DNA of 64,000 bases from Candidatus Villigracilis adiacens (GCA_016703605.1 JADJBU010000001.1:62001-126000), one strand, 5' to 3'. Positions 49,206 through 58,475 are shown, numbered from the stretch's first letter. Notes: a model not told the origin generated them from the letters alone. Numbers and translations: made by a program.

Positions 49206-52200
49206 ATGCGCCTTTCCCGCATCCTTCGCACAAAATTGATCCCTCCGCCGCGCAACGCCCGCACCCTTTCGCGCCCGCGAGTGGTTCAGACCTTGAAACA
49301 GGCGTTGGACTATCGTTTCACCATTTTGCAAGCGGAAGCGGGGTATGGAAAAAGCACAGCACTTGCAGAACTGGCGGCAGATCATCAGTCAGTTTTATGG
49401 TATCAAGCCAATGAAGAAGATAACGATCCGTTGGTTTTTCTGTTGCAACTGTGTCATGCACTTCAACACACGCTACCCAATGTTGCCAACCTTCCCTCCG
49501 CATTTTTAGAAGCGTGGGATGGCGCTCAGGGTCCGCTCCCGTGGCGCGGTCTTGTTGATCAGATCATCAACGCGATTGCAGACTCATCCATCCCACCGAC
49601 TTTATTCATCCTCGACGATGCACATCTACTCACCGATACCGGCGAATTACCTCACATTCTAGATCGCCTGATTGGGTTGGCTCCCGTTCACTTTCACATT
49701 TTATTGGCGGGACGTCCCACCATCAGCCTGCCCAACCTCACTCGCTGGCGCGCAAAAGGCGAGGTACTGATCCTCGATCAAACCACGCTGACTTTCACCA
49801 AAAATGAGATCGGTTCCCTCTTCGGCACACGTTACGGACTCGAACTCACCAGCGAAGAACTCGACTCGCTTCTTGAGTATACAGAAGGCTGGGCAATTGG
49901 CTTGCAACTCATCTGGCAAAGCATTCGCTCACAATCTCCGCTGACTCTTGAATTTCCATTACGCTGGCAAACCGACTCGCTCGAAACTCTTTTCGATATG
50001 CTTGCCCATGAAGTCTTCGAGCGCCAGCCTGCTGACGTACGCGAATTCCTTCTCATCACCTCCATCTTGCGCGATCTAAGCCCCGAAGTCTGTGATGCCC
50101 TGCGAAGTGCAGCGGGGTATTTGGGCGGCGATTCCGCTTCCATGCTGGCATACCTTCGGCGGCAAGACCTGTTTGTGGCAGAAACAGCCGCAGGCTCGCT
50201 TCGCTATCATCACATCTTTCATAACTTCCTGCGCCAGCAGTCTCCAACCGAGACGCGCACAAAATGGCATCGCGATGCCGCCGCATACTTCATCTCTCGT
50301 AAAAACCCGGAGGATGCGATCTATCACCTGCTGGAAGCCGAAGCATGGGAAGATGTTGCCGATCTGCTCGATACATACGCTGCTACGCTTCTTTCTACGG
50401 GACGGCTGGATACGCTTGCGAGTTACATCGACTCCCTCCCGAGCCTTTCCCTGCAACAACATCCCAACTTGTTGTTCACCCTCGGCGAGTTAGCCCGTAT
50501 GCACAGCCGCTTCGACGAAGCGCAAGGCTGGTACAAGCAAGCCGAACTCACCTGGCGTCAACGCGCGCAACAAGACGGCATTGCCCGTGCCCTGCGCGGG
50601 CAAGCCCGCGTCTATCTTGATACGGTCAACCCGTCACAAGCCGAAAAACTACTTGAAGAAGCGATTCGCCTAAGCGACGGTTTTGAAGACCGCGAGGCGC
50701 AAGTCCGTTTGTTCGAGCTGCTGGCAGAAAACAAACTCAACTCCGGTCATGCTGAAGAAGCGGAACGACTGCGCCAGCGTGCCGAGGAACTGCGTGCCGA
50801 AGGTCCGTCGAATGACCAACTGTGGTTCCGTGTGCTGCTGCGTACCGGCCGCCTTGAAGAAGCCCGAAAAGGGCTGGAAGAACTCGCCGAAGCCGAGAAC
50901 CGCGAACCTGTCCAAACTCCGCGTGCCCACCGTGAGACGAAGCTGCTTCTTTCTTTAATCTACTCTCTGATGGGCATGAGTAAACATGCATATCAATCTG
51001 CGTTGGATGGTATTGAACGCGGCGATAAGTTGAAGTCACCATATGTTACCGCGGTGGGGCATATGCGGCAGGGACATGCTCTTAACTTGATACAGAATGT
51101 TGATGAAAATAATTTTACGCGGGCAACCTCTGCATTTGAAATTACCGTTTCATTAAGCAAAACATTAGATGTCCCGCGCCTTTCGGTCGAAGCCAATTGG
51201 GGATTGTGCCGCGCGTATGGATATCGCGGCGACTTACAGCGCGCACAGCGTCATGCGCAAGGCGCCATCGATATTGCTGCCGAAGCAGGCGATGAATGGG
51301 TCGCTTCACTCACCCGTCTGACGATGGGGGCGAGCTTGATGATGGCTTCTCGTTATGAAGCTGCAGAAGTCTGGTTGAATCGTGCCGTGCGCGGCTTTGA
51401 AGAATGCAGTGACTCTTTCGGTCGTACTGCAGCCCGCTTGTGGCTGGCGTATGGTTACTTCAAACAAAAGCAGCTTGATTTAGTTGCACAGATCCTTCCC
51501 GACATCCTTGCGGCTTGTCAGCAAAATGGCTATTACTTTTTATTCACCCGCCCTACGCTGCTGGGTCCTGTCGATGAGCGCATGTTCGTGCCATTGCTTT
51601 TGCATGCCCGTCAGCTTGGTTGGGAGAGCGGGTATGTAGACCGTTTGCTGAACATCCTTGGCTTGCGTGAGATCAGAGTCCACCCTGGGTTTAGACTCAG
51701 CATTGAAACGCTGGGCAACTTTCAGGTTAAGAGAGGAAGCGAGGTCATTCCGTCGAATGGCTGGCGGCGCGAGAAGTCACGCCAACTTTTTCAACTGCTG
51801 CTCACGTATCGTCAATCTCCGCTCGACCGCGACCAGATCTGTGAACATCTCTGGCCCGAAGCCGACCCCGCCACGGCGCAACGCAATTTCAAGATCACCT
51901 TGAATACGCTTTATCAAGTTCTCGAACCAGATCGGGATGCCGGGAGTGACTCAGCTTTTATCGTGCGCGACGGGACGACCTACACCCTGCGCCTCCACGC
52001 CGACCTCTGGCTGGACTCTGACCATTTCATCCGCCTTACCCGGGAAGGACTTAAACCCAATTCCAATTCGATGCCACTGCTTGAAGAGGCGGTGACGTTG
52101 TATCACGGCGATTACCTGCCCGACTCGTTATATGAACCGTGGGCAGCCGAGGAACGTGAACGGCTTGCAACTCTCTTCCTCGAAGCCGCCGACAAATTGT

Positions 52201-52442
52201 GCGAGTTATATTTGGGAAGCAACCGCTTTAATGAAGCGATCGATCTCAGCCAGCGCATCCTCGCCCGGGACAACTGTTGGGAACGTGCATATCGCCACCT
52301 GATGCAAGCCTATAATACCCTGGGTGACCGGGGTCAACTTGCCCGCGCCTACCAGCGGTGTTTGCAGACTTTAAAGGAAGAACTCGACGTTCCGCCTTCG
52401 CAAGAAACGCAGGATATGTATAAAAAATTCATCCGTTCTTAA
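49206..52442 (+). CDS. MalT-like ATPase with TPR repeats and C-terminal BTAD domain
   Basis: A 1,078-residue signal-transduction protein. The N-terminal STAND-type ATPase has a P-loop (AEAGYGKSTAL, about residue 44) and LFILDDAHLL. The middle (~380-830) is built of TPR-like helical pairs. The C-terminus begins with an OmpR-like winged helix (SIETLGNFQVKRGSEVIPSNGWRREKSRQLFQLLL, ICEHLWPEADPATAQRNFKITLNTL) and continues with a BTAD domain. MalT has the DNA-binding domain of LuxR type; here it is SARP type. The ATG at 49206 is preceded by AGGCAAT. Targets may include nearby genes but are unknown. Confidence 0.88.
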   Translation: MRLSRILRTKLIPPPRNARTLSRPRVVQTLKQALDYRFTILQAEAGYGKSTALAELAADHQSVLWYQANEEDNDPLVFLLQLCHALQHTLPNVANLPSAFLEAWDGAQGPLPWRGLVDQIINAIADSSIPPTLFILDDAHLLTDTGELPHILDRLIGLAPVHFHILLAGRPTISLPNLTRWRAKGEVLILDQTTLTFTKNEIGSLFGTRYGLELTSEELDSLLEYTEGWAIGLQLIWQSIRSQSPLTLEFPLRWQTDSLETLFDMLAHEVFERQPADVREFLLITSILRDLSPEVCDALRSAAGYLGGDSASMLAYLRRQDLFVAETAAGSLRYHHIFHNFLRQQSPTETRTKWHRDAAAYFISRKNPEDAIYHLLEAEAWEDVADLLDTYAATLLSTGRLDTLASYIDSLPSLSLQQHPNLLFTLGELARMHSRFDEAQGWYKQAELTWRQRAQQDGIARALRGQARVYLDTVNPSQAEKLLEEAIRLSDGFEDREAQVRLFELLAENKLNSGHAEEAERLRQRAEELRAEGPSNDQLWFRVLLRTGRLEEARKGLEELAEAENREPVQTPRAHRETKLLLSLIYSLMGMSKHAYQSALDGIERGDKLKSPYVTAVGHMRQGHALNLIQNVDENNFTRATSAFEITVSLSKTLDVPRLSVEANWGLCRAYGYRGDLQRAQRHAQGAIDIAAEAGDEWVASLTRLTMGASLMMASRYEAAEVWLNRAVRGFEECSDSFGRTAARLWLAYGYFKQKQLDLVAQILPDILAACQQNGYYFLFTRPTLLGPVDERMFVPLLLHARQLGWESGYVDRLLNILGLREIRVHPGFRLSIETLGNFQVKRGSEVIPSNGWRREKSRQLFQLLLTYRQSPLDRDQICEHLWPEADPATAQRNFKITLNTLYQVLEPDRDAGSDSAFIVRDGTTYTLRLHADLWLDSDHFIRLTREGLKPNSNSMPLLEEAVTLYHGDYLPDSLYEPWAAEERERLATLFLEAADKLCELYLGSNRFNEAIDLSQRILARDNCWERAYRHLMQAYNTLGDRGQLARAYQRCLQTLKEELDVPPSQETQDMYKKFIRS

Positions 52443-52445
52443 CCG

Positions 52446-52475
52446 ATACCGCGAGAGCCTCTCGCGGTATTTTTT
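52446..52475 (+). terminator. intrinsic terminator after the BTAD regulator
   Basis: ATACCGCGAGAG and CTCTCGCGGTAT form a near-perfect stem followed by TTTTT. It lies three bases after the regulator stop and separates it from the next cluster. Confidence 0.9.
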
Positions 52476-52506
52476 GTTTGTAACCCCCTTGTTACCAGCT
52501 CCTGTT

Positions 52507-52752
52507 ATGTTGTATGCGATGGAAGCCGAGCCTATACCGTTGATTTCCTCCTTCATCATCCGTTTTGTGCTGGACGAAACGCCTGCCCAGCCGAAATATC
52601 ATGGCACCATCCGCCACATCCAAACCGCGGAGGAGATCAACTTCACCGAATGGCACGAAGCCACCGAGTTCATGCATCGTTTCGTTCAACTGGCGGATTT
52701 GCTCCCTCCATCTCCCCCTGAAACAGAATTCCCTCAAATTCCTCATTCCTAG
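52507..52752 (+). CDS. small uncharacterised protein before the acyl-CoA cluster
   Basis: An 81-residue protein with a protein-like composition (MEAEPIPLISSFIIRFVLDE, GTIRHIQTAEEINFTEWHEATEFMHRFVQL). It reads like a small alpha-beta domain, and I have a faint memory of similar short proteins in Chloroflexota. There is no strong ribosome site; starts at 52507 and 52519 are possible. The next gene begins 14 bases downstream, so it may lead the operon. Function is unknown. Confidence 0.55.
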   Translation: MLYAMEAEPIPLISSFIIRFVLDETPAQPKYHGTIRHIQTAEEINFTEWHEATEFMHRFVQLADLLPPSPPETEFPQIPHS

Positions 52753-52766
52753 CAATGGAAGGTATT

Positions 52767-53765
52767 ATGCGCAACGTACAAATCCTCAGCACAGGTAGTT
52801 ATGTCCCAGACCGAGTCGTCACCAACGCCGAAGTGGACGCCATGATGGGCGAATCCACCAGCGAATGGCTCGAAGCTAACGTCGGCATCAAAGAACGCCG
52901 CTGGATGGCTCCCGAACAGGTGACCTCTGACCTGATCGTCGAAGCATCGAAGAGAGCGCTCGAACGTGCTGGCATCACCGCCGCCAATCTCGATCTCATC
53001 ATCGTCTCGACCGATACACCCGATTACCTTTCGCCCAGCACCTCCATTGTGGTGCAGAGCAAACTCGGCGCGGATAAAGCGGGCTGTTACGACATCAACT
53101 CCGCTTGTGCGGGTTGGGTGACCGCGCTTGACCAGGGTGCAAAATACCTAATGACCGAACCGCAGATGAAATACATCCTCGTCGCGGGCGGATACGGCAT
53201 GAGCCGCTTTCTCGACTTCAAAGATAAGAAGACTGCCAATCTCTTCGCGGATGGGGCTGGTGCAGTTGTCTTGGGTGTGGGGGAGGAACAAGGTTTCCTC
53301 GGCTCGAACTTGTTGGCAGTTGGTTCCTTCCACGATGCACTGGGTATTTACACGGGCGGCACGTATCGTCCATGCACGACTGAGAACATGGCGCAATTTG
53401 GCGGACCCAAGGTGGAGTTCGTCAAGAAATTCCCCAAGACCTTCAACACCGAATACTGGCCCAAGCTCATGCAGGGCGCGCTCGACAAAGCCGGTCTGAA
53501 ATTCGATGATGTCAGTCATTACTACTTCACTCAACTCAACCTCCGCACCATCGAATTCATGATGGACTTGCTCAAACAGCCGCTCGAAAAAGCACACTGG
53601 GTCATGGATAAGTGGGGGTATACCGGCTCTCCCTGTGTGGTGATGGCGCTTGATGACTCCATCTCTCAGGGCAAAGGTCCCAAGCCCGGCGATGTTATCC
53701 TTTTCTGTGCCAGCGGCGGCGGCATTACGATGGCGTCGTCTGTGTGGAAGTGGACGGCAAAATGA
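52767..53765 (+). CDS. FabH/KASIII-like ketoacyl synthase with altered triad
   Basis: A 332-residue thiolase-fold enzyme. The nucleophile Cys114 is in DINSACAGWVTAL. Where FabH has His in HQAN, this protein has Thr254 (YYFTQLNLRTIE), and where it has Asn in GNTS, it has Tyr284 (KWGYTGSPCVVMAL). So only the Cys of the Cys-His-Asn triad remains, which argues against a plain decarboxylating KASIII. ATG 52767 is preceded by GGAAGG. It heads a cluster of ligases, thiolase, DUF35 and SDR, so it may be an acyl-transferring or condensing enzyme on CoA substrates. Confidence 0.8.
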   Translation: MRNVQILSTGSYVPDRVVTNAEVDAMMGESTSEWLEANVGIKERRWMAPEQVTSDLIVEASKRALERAGITAANLDLIIVSTDTPDYLSPSTSIVVQSKLGADKAGCYDINSACAGWVTALDQGAKYLMTEPQMKYILVAGGYGMSRFLDFKDKKTANLFADGAGAVVLGVGEEQGFLGSNLLAVGSFHDALGIYTGGTYRPCTTENMAQFGGPKVEFVKKFPKTFNTEYWPKLMQGALDKAGLKFDDVSHYYFTQLNLRTIEFMMDLLKQPLEKAHWVMDKWGYTGSPCVVMALDDSISQGKGPKPGDVILFCASGGGITMASSVWKWTAK

Positions 53766-53771
53766 TTTGAG

Positions 53772-53818
53772 GAAAGAAGAAAGACGAAAGAAAAAAATTC
53801 TTTCATCTTTCTTCTTTC
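53772..53818. repeat. heptad-repeat hairpin B
   Basis: Left arm GAAAGAA-GAAAGAC-GAAAGAA and right arm TTCTTTC-ATCTTTC-TTCTTTC pair in 20 of 21 positions. The 7-base period is clear. It lies between the ketoacyl synthase and the first ligase. Confidence 0.8.
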
Positions 53819-53836
53819 ATTTTGCAAGGAGTGAAT

Positions 53837-55360
53837 ATGTATATTGGCGACTACCTCGCACGTAGAGAACTATATTCCCCCGACAAACTCGCCTTCATCG
53901 ATGCGGGTAAATCCCCCGAATGGCGCTTAACCTTCCGTGACGCAAATCGGCGTGCGAATAAACTTGCCAACTGGTTGAAGTCTCAAGGCATTGGCAAAGG
54001 AGATCGTGTAGCTATTTTAGCAAAAGACGGTTACGAACATCTTGATCTCTTCTTCGCTTGCTCCAAACTTGGTGCCGTTCACACCGCTCTCAACTGGCGT
54101 TCACACTGGCGCGAACTGCTCGAGGTTTTAAACTACACCAACCCTAAAATTCTCGTCTTTTCGGATGACTTCAAAGAAGGCGTTGCTCAACTCACGGATC
54201 ACTATTCACTCATCACGGTTCACCTGGATGGGAACGGAGTTAAGGATTCTCTTCCCTTCGAATCGACTCTCCAATCCGCCTCTGACTCCGCCGTGACTTG
54301 CGAGGACCTCGAAGCGGAAGATACCGCCGCCTTGATCTTCACCGGCGGCACGACGGGACTTCCCAAAGCCGCGCAGGTTTCGCACCGCATGATCGCGTGG
54401 AATACGCTCAACACCGTCATTCACGATGTGACGCATAACGATGTGTATCTCAACGTCTTCCCCATGTTCCACACGGGCGGACTCTTTGTCTACACCCTGC
54501 CGCAGGTCATCTTTGGCGGGACGACGGTTCTTATCTGCGCATTTGACCCTGCTCAAGTTTTGAATCTGCTTGAACGCGAGAAGGTCACCATTTTTGCGGC
54601 TGTGCCGACCATGTATCAAATGCTGACCACCGCGCCAAACTGGGACTCTGCGAATCTGTCCGCACTGCGTTTTTGTACATCAGGCGGCGCACCGTTGCCC
54701 GTTCCGCTGGTGGAGAAATATACCGCTGAAAAAGGTATCCGCTTCAAGCAGGGATTTGGCATGACAGAGTTTGGTCCTGGCATTTTTGCACTCGCGCCCG
54801 AAGACGCCATCCGCAAGGCGGGTTCCATCGGACGCCCGAACTTTTTCGTCGACGCAAAAATCGTCGGGGAACAGAATCAGTTTCTCGGTCCGAATGAGGC
54901 GGGGGAGTTGATCCTCAAAGGTCCGTCGTATAGCTCCGGCTATTTCAATAACCTAGAAGCGACAAAAGCCGCGGTCGATGAACGTGGATATTTCCACACG
55001 GGCGATGTTGCGCAATATGATGAAGAAGGTTACTTCTATATTGTTGATCGCATGAAGGATATGTTCATTAGCGGCGGCGAGAATGTGTATCCTGCCGAAA
55101 TTGAAAAGGCGTTGTATCAGCATCCAGCCATTCATATGTGTGCTGTGGTCGGCTTGCCGGATGCAAAGTGGGGCGAGGTCGGCAAGGCTTGTGTTGTGTT
55201 GAAACCCAATCAAAGCGCGACGGAGGATGACTTATTGAAATTTATGACAGAGCGATTGGCAAAATATAAAGTCCCCAAGTCTGTGGATTTTATGGAAGCC
55301 CTGCCCATATCGGCTGCAGGGAAAATTCTTAAGCGCGAGTTGAAAGAAAAGTTCCAATAG
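53837..55360 (+). CDS. acyl-CoA synthetase / AMP-dependent ligase
   Basis: A 507-residue adenylate-forming enzyme. The P-loop motif is LIFTGGTTGLPKAAQVSH (about 160), then FKQGFGMTEFGPG, the hinge region YFHTGDVAQYDEEGYFYIVDRMKDM, and the C-terminal catalytic Lys in SAAGKILKRELKEKF. It activates a carboxylic acid to an acyl-CoA. AAGGAG precedes the ATG at 53837. A second ligase at 59347 shares its length and motifs. The substrate is unknown; the cluster suggests acids entering beta-oxidation-like steps. Confidence 0.88.
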   Translation: MYIGDYLARRELYSPDKLAFIDAGKSPEWRLTFRDANRRANKLANWLKSQGIGKGDRVAILAKDGYEHLDLFFACSKLGAVHTALNWRSHWRELLEVLNYTNPKILVFSDDFKEGVAQLTDHYSLITVHLDGNGVKDSLPFESTLQSASDSAVTCEDLEAEDTAALIFTGGTTGLPKAAQVSHRMIAWNTLNTVIHDVTHNDVYLNVFPMFHTGGLFVYTLPQVIFGGTTVLICAFDPAQVLNLLEREKVTIFAAVPTMYQMLTTAPNWDSANLSALRFCTSGGAPLPVPLVEKYTAEKGIRFKQGFGMTEFGPGIFALAPEDAIRKAGSIGRPNFFVDAKIVGEQNQFLGPNEAGELILKGPSYSSGYFNNLEATKAAVDERGYFHTGDVAQYDEEGYFYIVDRMKDMFISGGENVYPAEIEKALYQHPAIHMCAVVGLPDAKWGEVGKACVVLKPNQSATEDDLLKFMTERLAKYKVPKSVDFMEALPISAAGKILKRELKEKFQ

Positions 55361-55361
55361 T

Positions 55362-55432
55362 TGATAGTGGATGGTTGGTAGTTGGTAGTAAGCCCAACTG
55401 CCGTCAACCATCAACAACAAACCACCAACCAT
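55362..55432. repeat. heptad-repeat hairpin C
   Basis: The left part reads GGTTGGT-AGTTGGT and the right part CAACCAT-CAACAAC-AAACCAC-CAACCAT. The two are largely complementary. The pattern has a 7-base period. It fills the spacer before the hydrolase gene. Confidence 0.75.
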
Positions 55433-55450
55433 ATTCCAAAGGAGAATAAT

Positions 55451-56513
55451 ATGACAACAGTCCCAACTTTACCCGGTATCACATCCAAGGTTGTTGATAC
55501 CCCCCGCTTGAAACAGCATGTCCTCTTCAGCGGACCTGAGAACGGCACGCCTGTTTTGTTCGTACATGGCAATGCGTCTTCCGCTTCGTATTGGGAAGAG
55601 ATCATGCTCAAACTGCCTGCGGGCTTCCGCGGCATTGCGCCCGACCTGCGCGGTTATGGCGACACTGAAGATAAGTTGATCGACGCCACGCGCGGCATGG
55701 GGGATTGGATCGATGACATTGCCGCATTGCTCGATGCGCTCAAAGTGGAAAAGACTCACGTCGTCGGTCACTCGATGGGTGGGACGATCGTGTTCGGCTT
55801 GGTCGGCTCATTAAGCGGACGTGTGCTCAGCGGAACCGTCGTTAACCCCGGCTCGATCTACGGCTTTGGCGGTTCGAAAGATTTGGATGGCACACCTTGC
55901 TACGACGATTTCGCCGGTTCCGGGTGGCGGCGTGGTTAACCCGGAGTTCCCCAAGTTGATCGCCGCTGGTGACCGTTCTTCTGATAACCCGCAAGCCTCT
56001 CCACGTGTGGTCATGAATGGTTTCTATTGGAAGCCTCCTTTTGTCCCTGCCCGTGAAGAAGATCTGCTCTCCTCACTAATGACCGAAAAGATCGGCGAAC
56101 AGAAATACCCCGGCGATTTCGTCCCTTCGGGCAATTGGCCCAATGTTGCGCCTGGCAAGTTTGGTCCGATCAATGCGCTTTCTCCCAAGTATGTAGGTGA
56201 CAGTGTAAAGAACTTCGTCGGTGCGGCGAGCAAGCCTTTCATTCTGTGGGTGCGCGGCGACTCAGACATGATCGTTTCGGATAATTCCTTCTTCGATTTC
56301 GGCACACTCGGCAAGTTGGGCTACGTCCCCGGTTGGCCCGGTGAGGAAGTTTATCCTCCCCAGCCGATGGTCGGGCAGACCCGCAGTTTGCTTGAGAAGT
56401 ACACAGCTCAAGGCGGTTCCTTCGAAGAAGTCGTTATTGCCGATACGGGTCACACTCCCTATGTGGAGAAACCTGAAGAATTTATGGCGGCGTTTGGGAA
56501 AGTGCTTAAGTAA
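55451..56513 (+). pseudogene. alpha/beta hydrolase interrupted by a one-base frameshift
   Basis: The first part has the N-terminal half of an alpha/beta hydrolase: LFVHGNASSASYWEEI, then the nucleophile elbow VGHSMGGTIV. It breaks at residues FAGSG, where one extra G in the GGG at 55922-55924 shifts the frame. The second frame continues GGVVNPEFPKL to ASKPFILWVRGDSDMIV (acid) and IADTGHTPYVEKPEEF (His), so the triad would be complete if one G were removed. Start ATG 55451 has GGAG upstream. It may be a sequencing error or a recent mutation. A second hydrolase of the fold is at 60937. Confidence 0.85.
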
Positions 56514-56523
56514 ATAGAGAATG

Positions 56524-56574
56524 GGGAATAGTGAATAGCTGGGTGTTGTTCCCTAAAAACTATTCACTATTCCC
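56524..56574. repeat. heptad-repeat hairpin D
   Basis: GGGAATAGTGAATAG at 56524-56538 is perfectly complementary to CTATTCACTATTCCC at 56560-56574 (15 bp, 21-base loop). It reads in TGAATAG-type 7-base steps. It lies between the frameshifted hydrolase and the thiolase. Confidence 0.85.
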
Positions 56575-56601
56575 TACTCACTGCACGAATAAGGAGGCGT
56601 A

Positions 56602-57870
56602 ATGCCTAAAACAAAATCCCTCCCGCGCGGGGTAGCCATGGTTGGCGCGGGGATGTCGAAGTTTGGTACGTTTGCCGAGAAGAACTCACGCGATCTGTTC
56701 GTGGAGTCTTACAAGGCAATGACCAAATCGGTGGACAAAGGCTTTGATCCAGCGATTATTGAAGCCATGTACGTTGGCAATTTTTCCAGTGACCAGTTCG
56801 AGCATCAGGCGCACCTCGCACCCATCCTCGCGGACTCGGTCGGGTTGCTGCCGATTCCTGCAACTCGTGTCGAGGATGCTTGTGCTTCGGGCGGTGTTGC
56901 CTTGCGTCAAGGCGTGATGGCAATTGCCTCGGGCATGGCAGATGTTGTTCTCGTCGGCGGTGCGGAGAAGATGACCGCACTCAACACGGCGGCTGTCACC
57001 GAAGCGTTGGCAACCGCTGCCGATGTTCCCTTTGAAATTCCCGCGGGCTTCACCTTCCCCGGCTTCTATGCCGCGATGGCGTCCGCGTATATGGCACAGT
57101 ACAGCATGAAGTCTGAGCATCTTATGAACGTGGCGATCAAGAATCACGACAACGCCGCGCTTAATCCCAATGCACAGTTCGGCGTCACCATTCAAACCTG
57201 GATGGAAGGACGCGTCGCGGCTGCGCTCAAAAAGGGGAGGCCCGCCCCGACATGGTCCACCATTTGGGATTTTCTCCACGACGAATCAGGCAACCCGACA
57301 ATTGCTTACCCGCTTCGTTTATTTGATTGCTCACCTGTATCCGACGGAGCGGCGGCGGTTCTGCTCGTGGCAGAAGAGATCGCGCATCAATTCACCGATC
57401 ATCCGATCCGCATCGTTGGTTCGGCGCAGGCTTCGGGTTCGGCGTTGCATGACCGCCCGTCGCTGACTAGTATCCCTGCGGCAAAAGTTGCGGCGGCGAA
57501 TGCATACGAAATGGCAGGCGTGACGGCGAAAGACATCCGCATTGCGGAAGTGCATGACTGTTTTACGATTGCCGAAGTCATCGCCAGTGAAGACCTCGGT
57601 TTCTTTGCTCCGGGTGAAGGCTTCAAAGCCGCCGAAGATGGCATGACAGCCCGCAGCGGCACAAAGCCCATTAATACCTCGGGCGGCTTGAAAGCAAAGG
57701 GACATCCCGTCGGCGCTTCCGGCGTGGCACAAGCTGTCGAAGTGTTCAAGCAGATGCGGGGGCAGGCGGATGCGCGTCAGGTCGATGGCGATGTCTCACT
57801 GGCATTGACTCATAACGTCGGAGCGACCGGTTCCACTTGCACCGTCCATGTGTTTGAGAGAAGAAATTAA
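56602..57870 (+). CDS. thiolase family enzyme (SCPx/acetyl-CoA acetyltransferase-like)
   Basis: A 422-residue thiolase-fold enzyme. The N-terminal nucleophile Cys is in VEDACASGGVALRQGV (about residue 92). The His region is VHDCFTIAEVIASEDLGF, and the second cysteine-type region GGLKAKGHPVGASGVAQAVE is typical of the SCPx/lipid-transfer thiolase branch. The C-terminal NVGATGSTCTVHVF lacks the usual C-G-G-G motif in full. A DUF35 protein follows, as in archaeal and steroid-type thiolase complexes. AGGAGGCG precedes the ATG. It may cleave or condense 3-oxoacyl-CoA. Confidence 0.87.
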   Translation: MPKTKSLPRGVAMVGAGMSKFGTFAEKNSRDLFVESYKAMTKSVDKGFDPAIIEAMYVGNFSSDQFEHQAHLAPILADSVGLLPIPATRVEDACASGGVALRQGVMAIASGMADVVLVGGAEKMTALNTAAVTEALATAADVPFEIPAGFTFPGFYAAMASAYMAQYSMKSEHLMNVAIKNHDNAALNPNAQFGVTIQTWMEGRVAAALKKGRPAPTWSTIWDFLHDESGNPTIAYPLRLFDCSPVSDGAAAVLLVAEEIAHQFTDHPIRIVGSAQASGSALHDRPSLTSIPAAKVAAANAYEMAGVTAKDIRIAEVHDCFTIAEVIASEDLGFFAPGEGFKAAEDGMTARSGTKPINTSGGLKAKGHPVGASGVAQAVEVFKQMRGQADARQVDGDVSLALTHNVGATGSTCTVHVFERRN

Positions 57871-57873
57871 GGT

Positions 57874-57943
57874 TGTCATACTGAGCGGAGCGAAGTATCT
57901 CTACGACGATCTCAGAGACCCTTCGCTATCGCTCAGGGTGACA
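57874..57943. repeat. dispersed TGTCATACTGAGCG-type hairpin repeat
   Basis: TGTCATACTGAGCGGAGCG pairs imperfectly with CGCTATCGCTCAGGGTGACA, with GAAG/CTTC also matching. This is a widespread bacterial intergenic repeat type. It lies between the thiolase and the DUF35 gene. Confidence 0.7.
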
Positions 57944-57959
57944 TATAGAGAGAAGAATC

Positions 57960-58388
57960 ATGAGCAATAATGTAACAACAATCCGCCCGTTCACTGCGGC
58001 GGCGTTCAATCAATATCTTGCTGAGCATAAATTGATGACCGTGAAATGCTCAAAGTGCGGCGGTGTATATGCGCCTCCGCGCGCGATCTGCCCGAAGTGC
58101 CACAGCGAAGAGATGGAGTGGGTGGAAGCCAGCAGCAAAGGCAAGTTGGCGGGCTTTACCGTCATCTACAGCGGACCGACCTTCATGGTGGAGCAGGGCT
58201 TCGATAAAAAGAATCCGTATGTGTCGGGTATCGTCGAACTGGAAGAGGGCACGTTCATAAGCGCCCGCATTACCGGTCTGGACATGTCTAAACCGGCTGA
58301 GATCAAAGTAGGTACGCCGCTGAATGTGGATTTTGTCGAGTTCGGCGAAGGGGATGCGAAAAAGACCTACCTGGCGTTCAAGGTGTAA
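57960..58388 (+). CDS. DUF35/OB-fold zinc-ribbon protein
   Basis: A 142-residue protein with a rubredoxin-like zinc ribbon (VKCSKCGGVYAPPRAICPKCHSE, four Cys) and a C-terminal OB-fold. DUF35 proteins bind CoA and bridge thiolase to a second condensing enzyme. It is directly after the thiolase and in the same cluster as the KASIII-like protein, as in thiolase/HMG-CoA synthase complexes. AGAAGAATC precedes the ATG, which is a weak site. Confidence 0.85.
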   Translation: MSNNVTTIRPFTAAAFNQYLAEHKLMTVKCSKCGGVYAPPRAICPKCHSEEMEWVEASSKGKLAGFTVIYSGPTFMVEQGFDKKNPYVSGIVELEEGTFISARITGLDMSKPAEIKVGTPLNVDFVEFGEGDAKKTYLAFKV

Positions 58389-58475
58389 CTGGCAAGTAAC
58401 TGCAGGATGATAAAAATTCAACGTGTATGGCGGGCAGGGCGTTATTGCCAGCCGTCACTTTCAAGGAGATAAACC

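Noticed and set aside
53772..53818. Short tandem text that might be a CRISPR array
   Set aside because: The period is 7 bases, arms are inverted, there are no spacers of even length and no cas genes are present.
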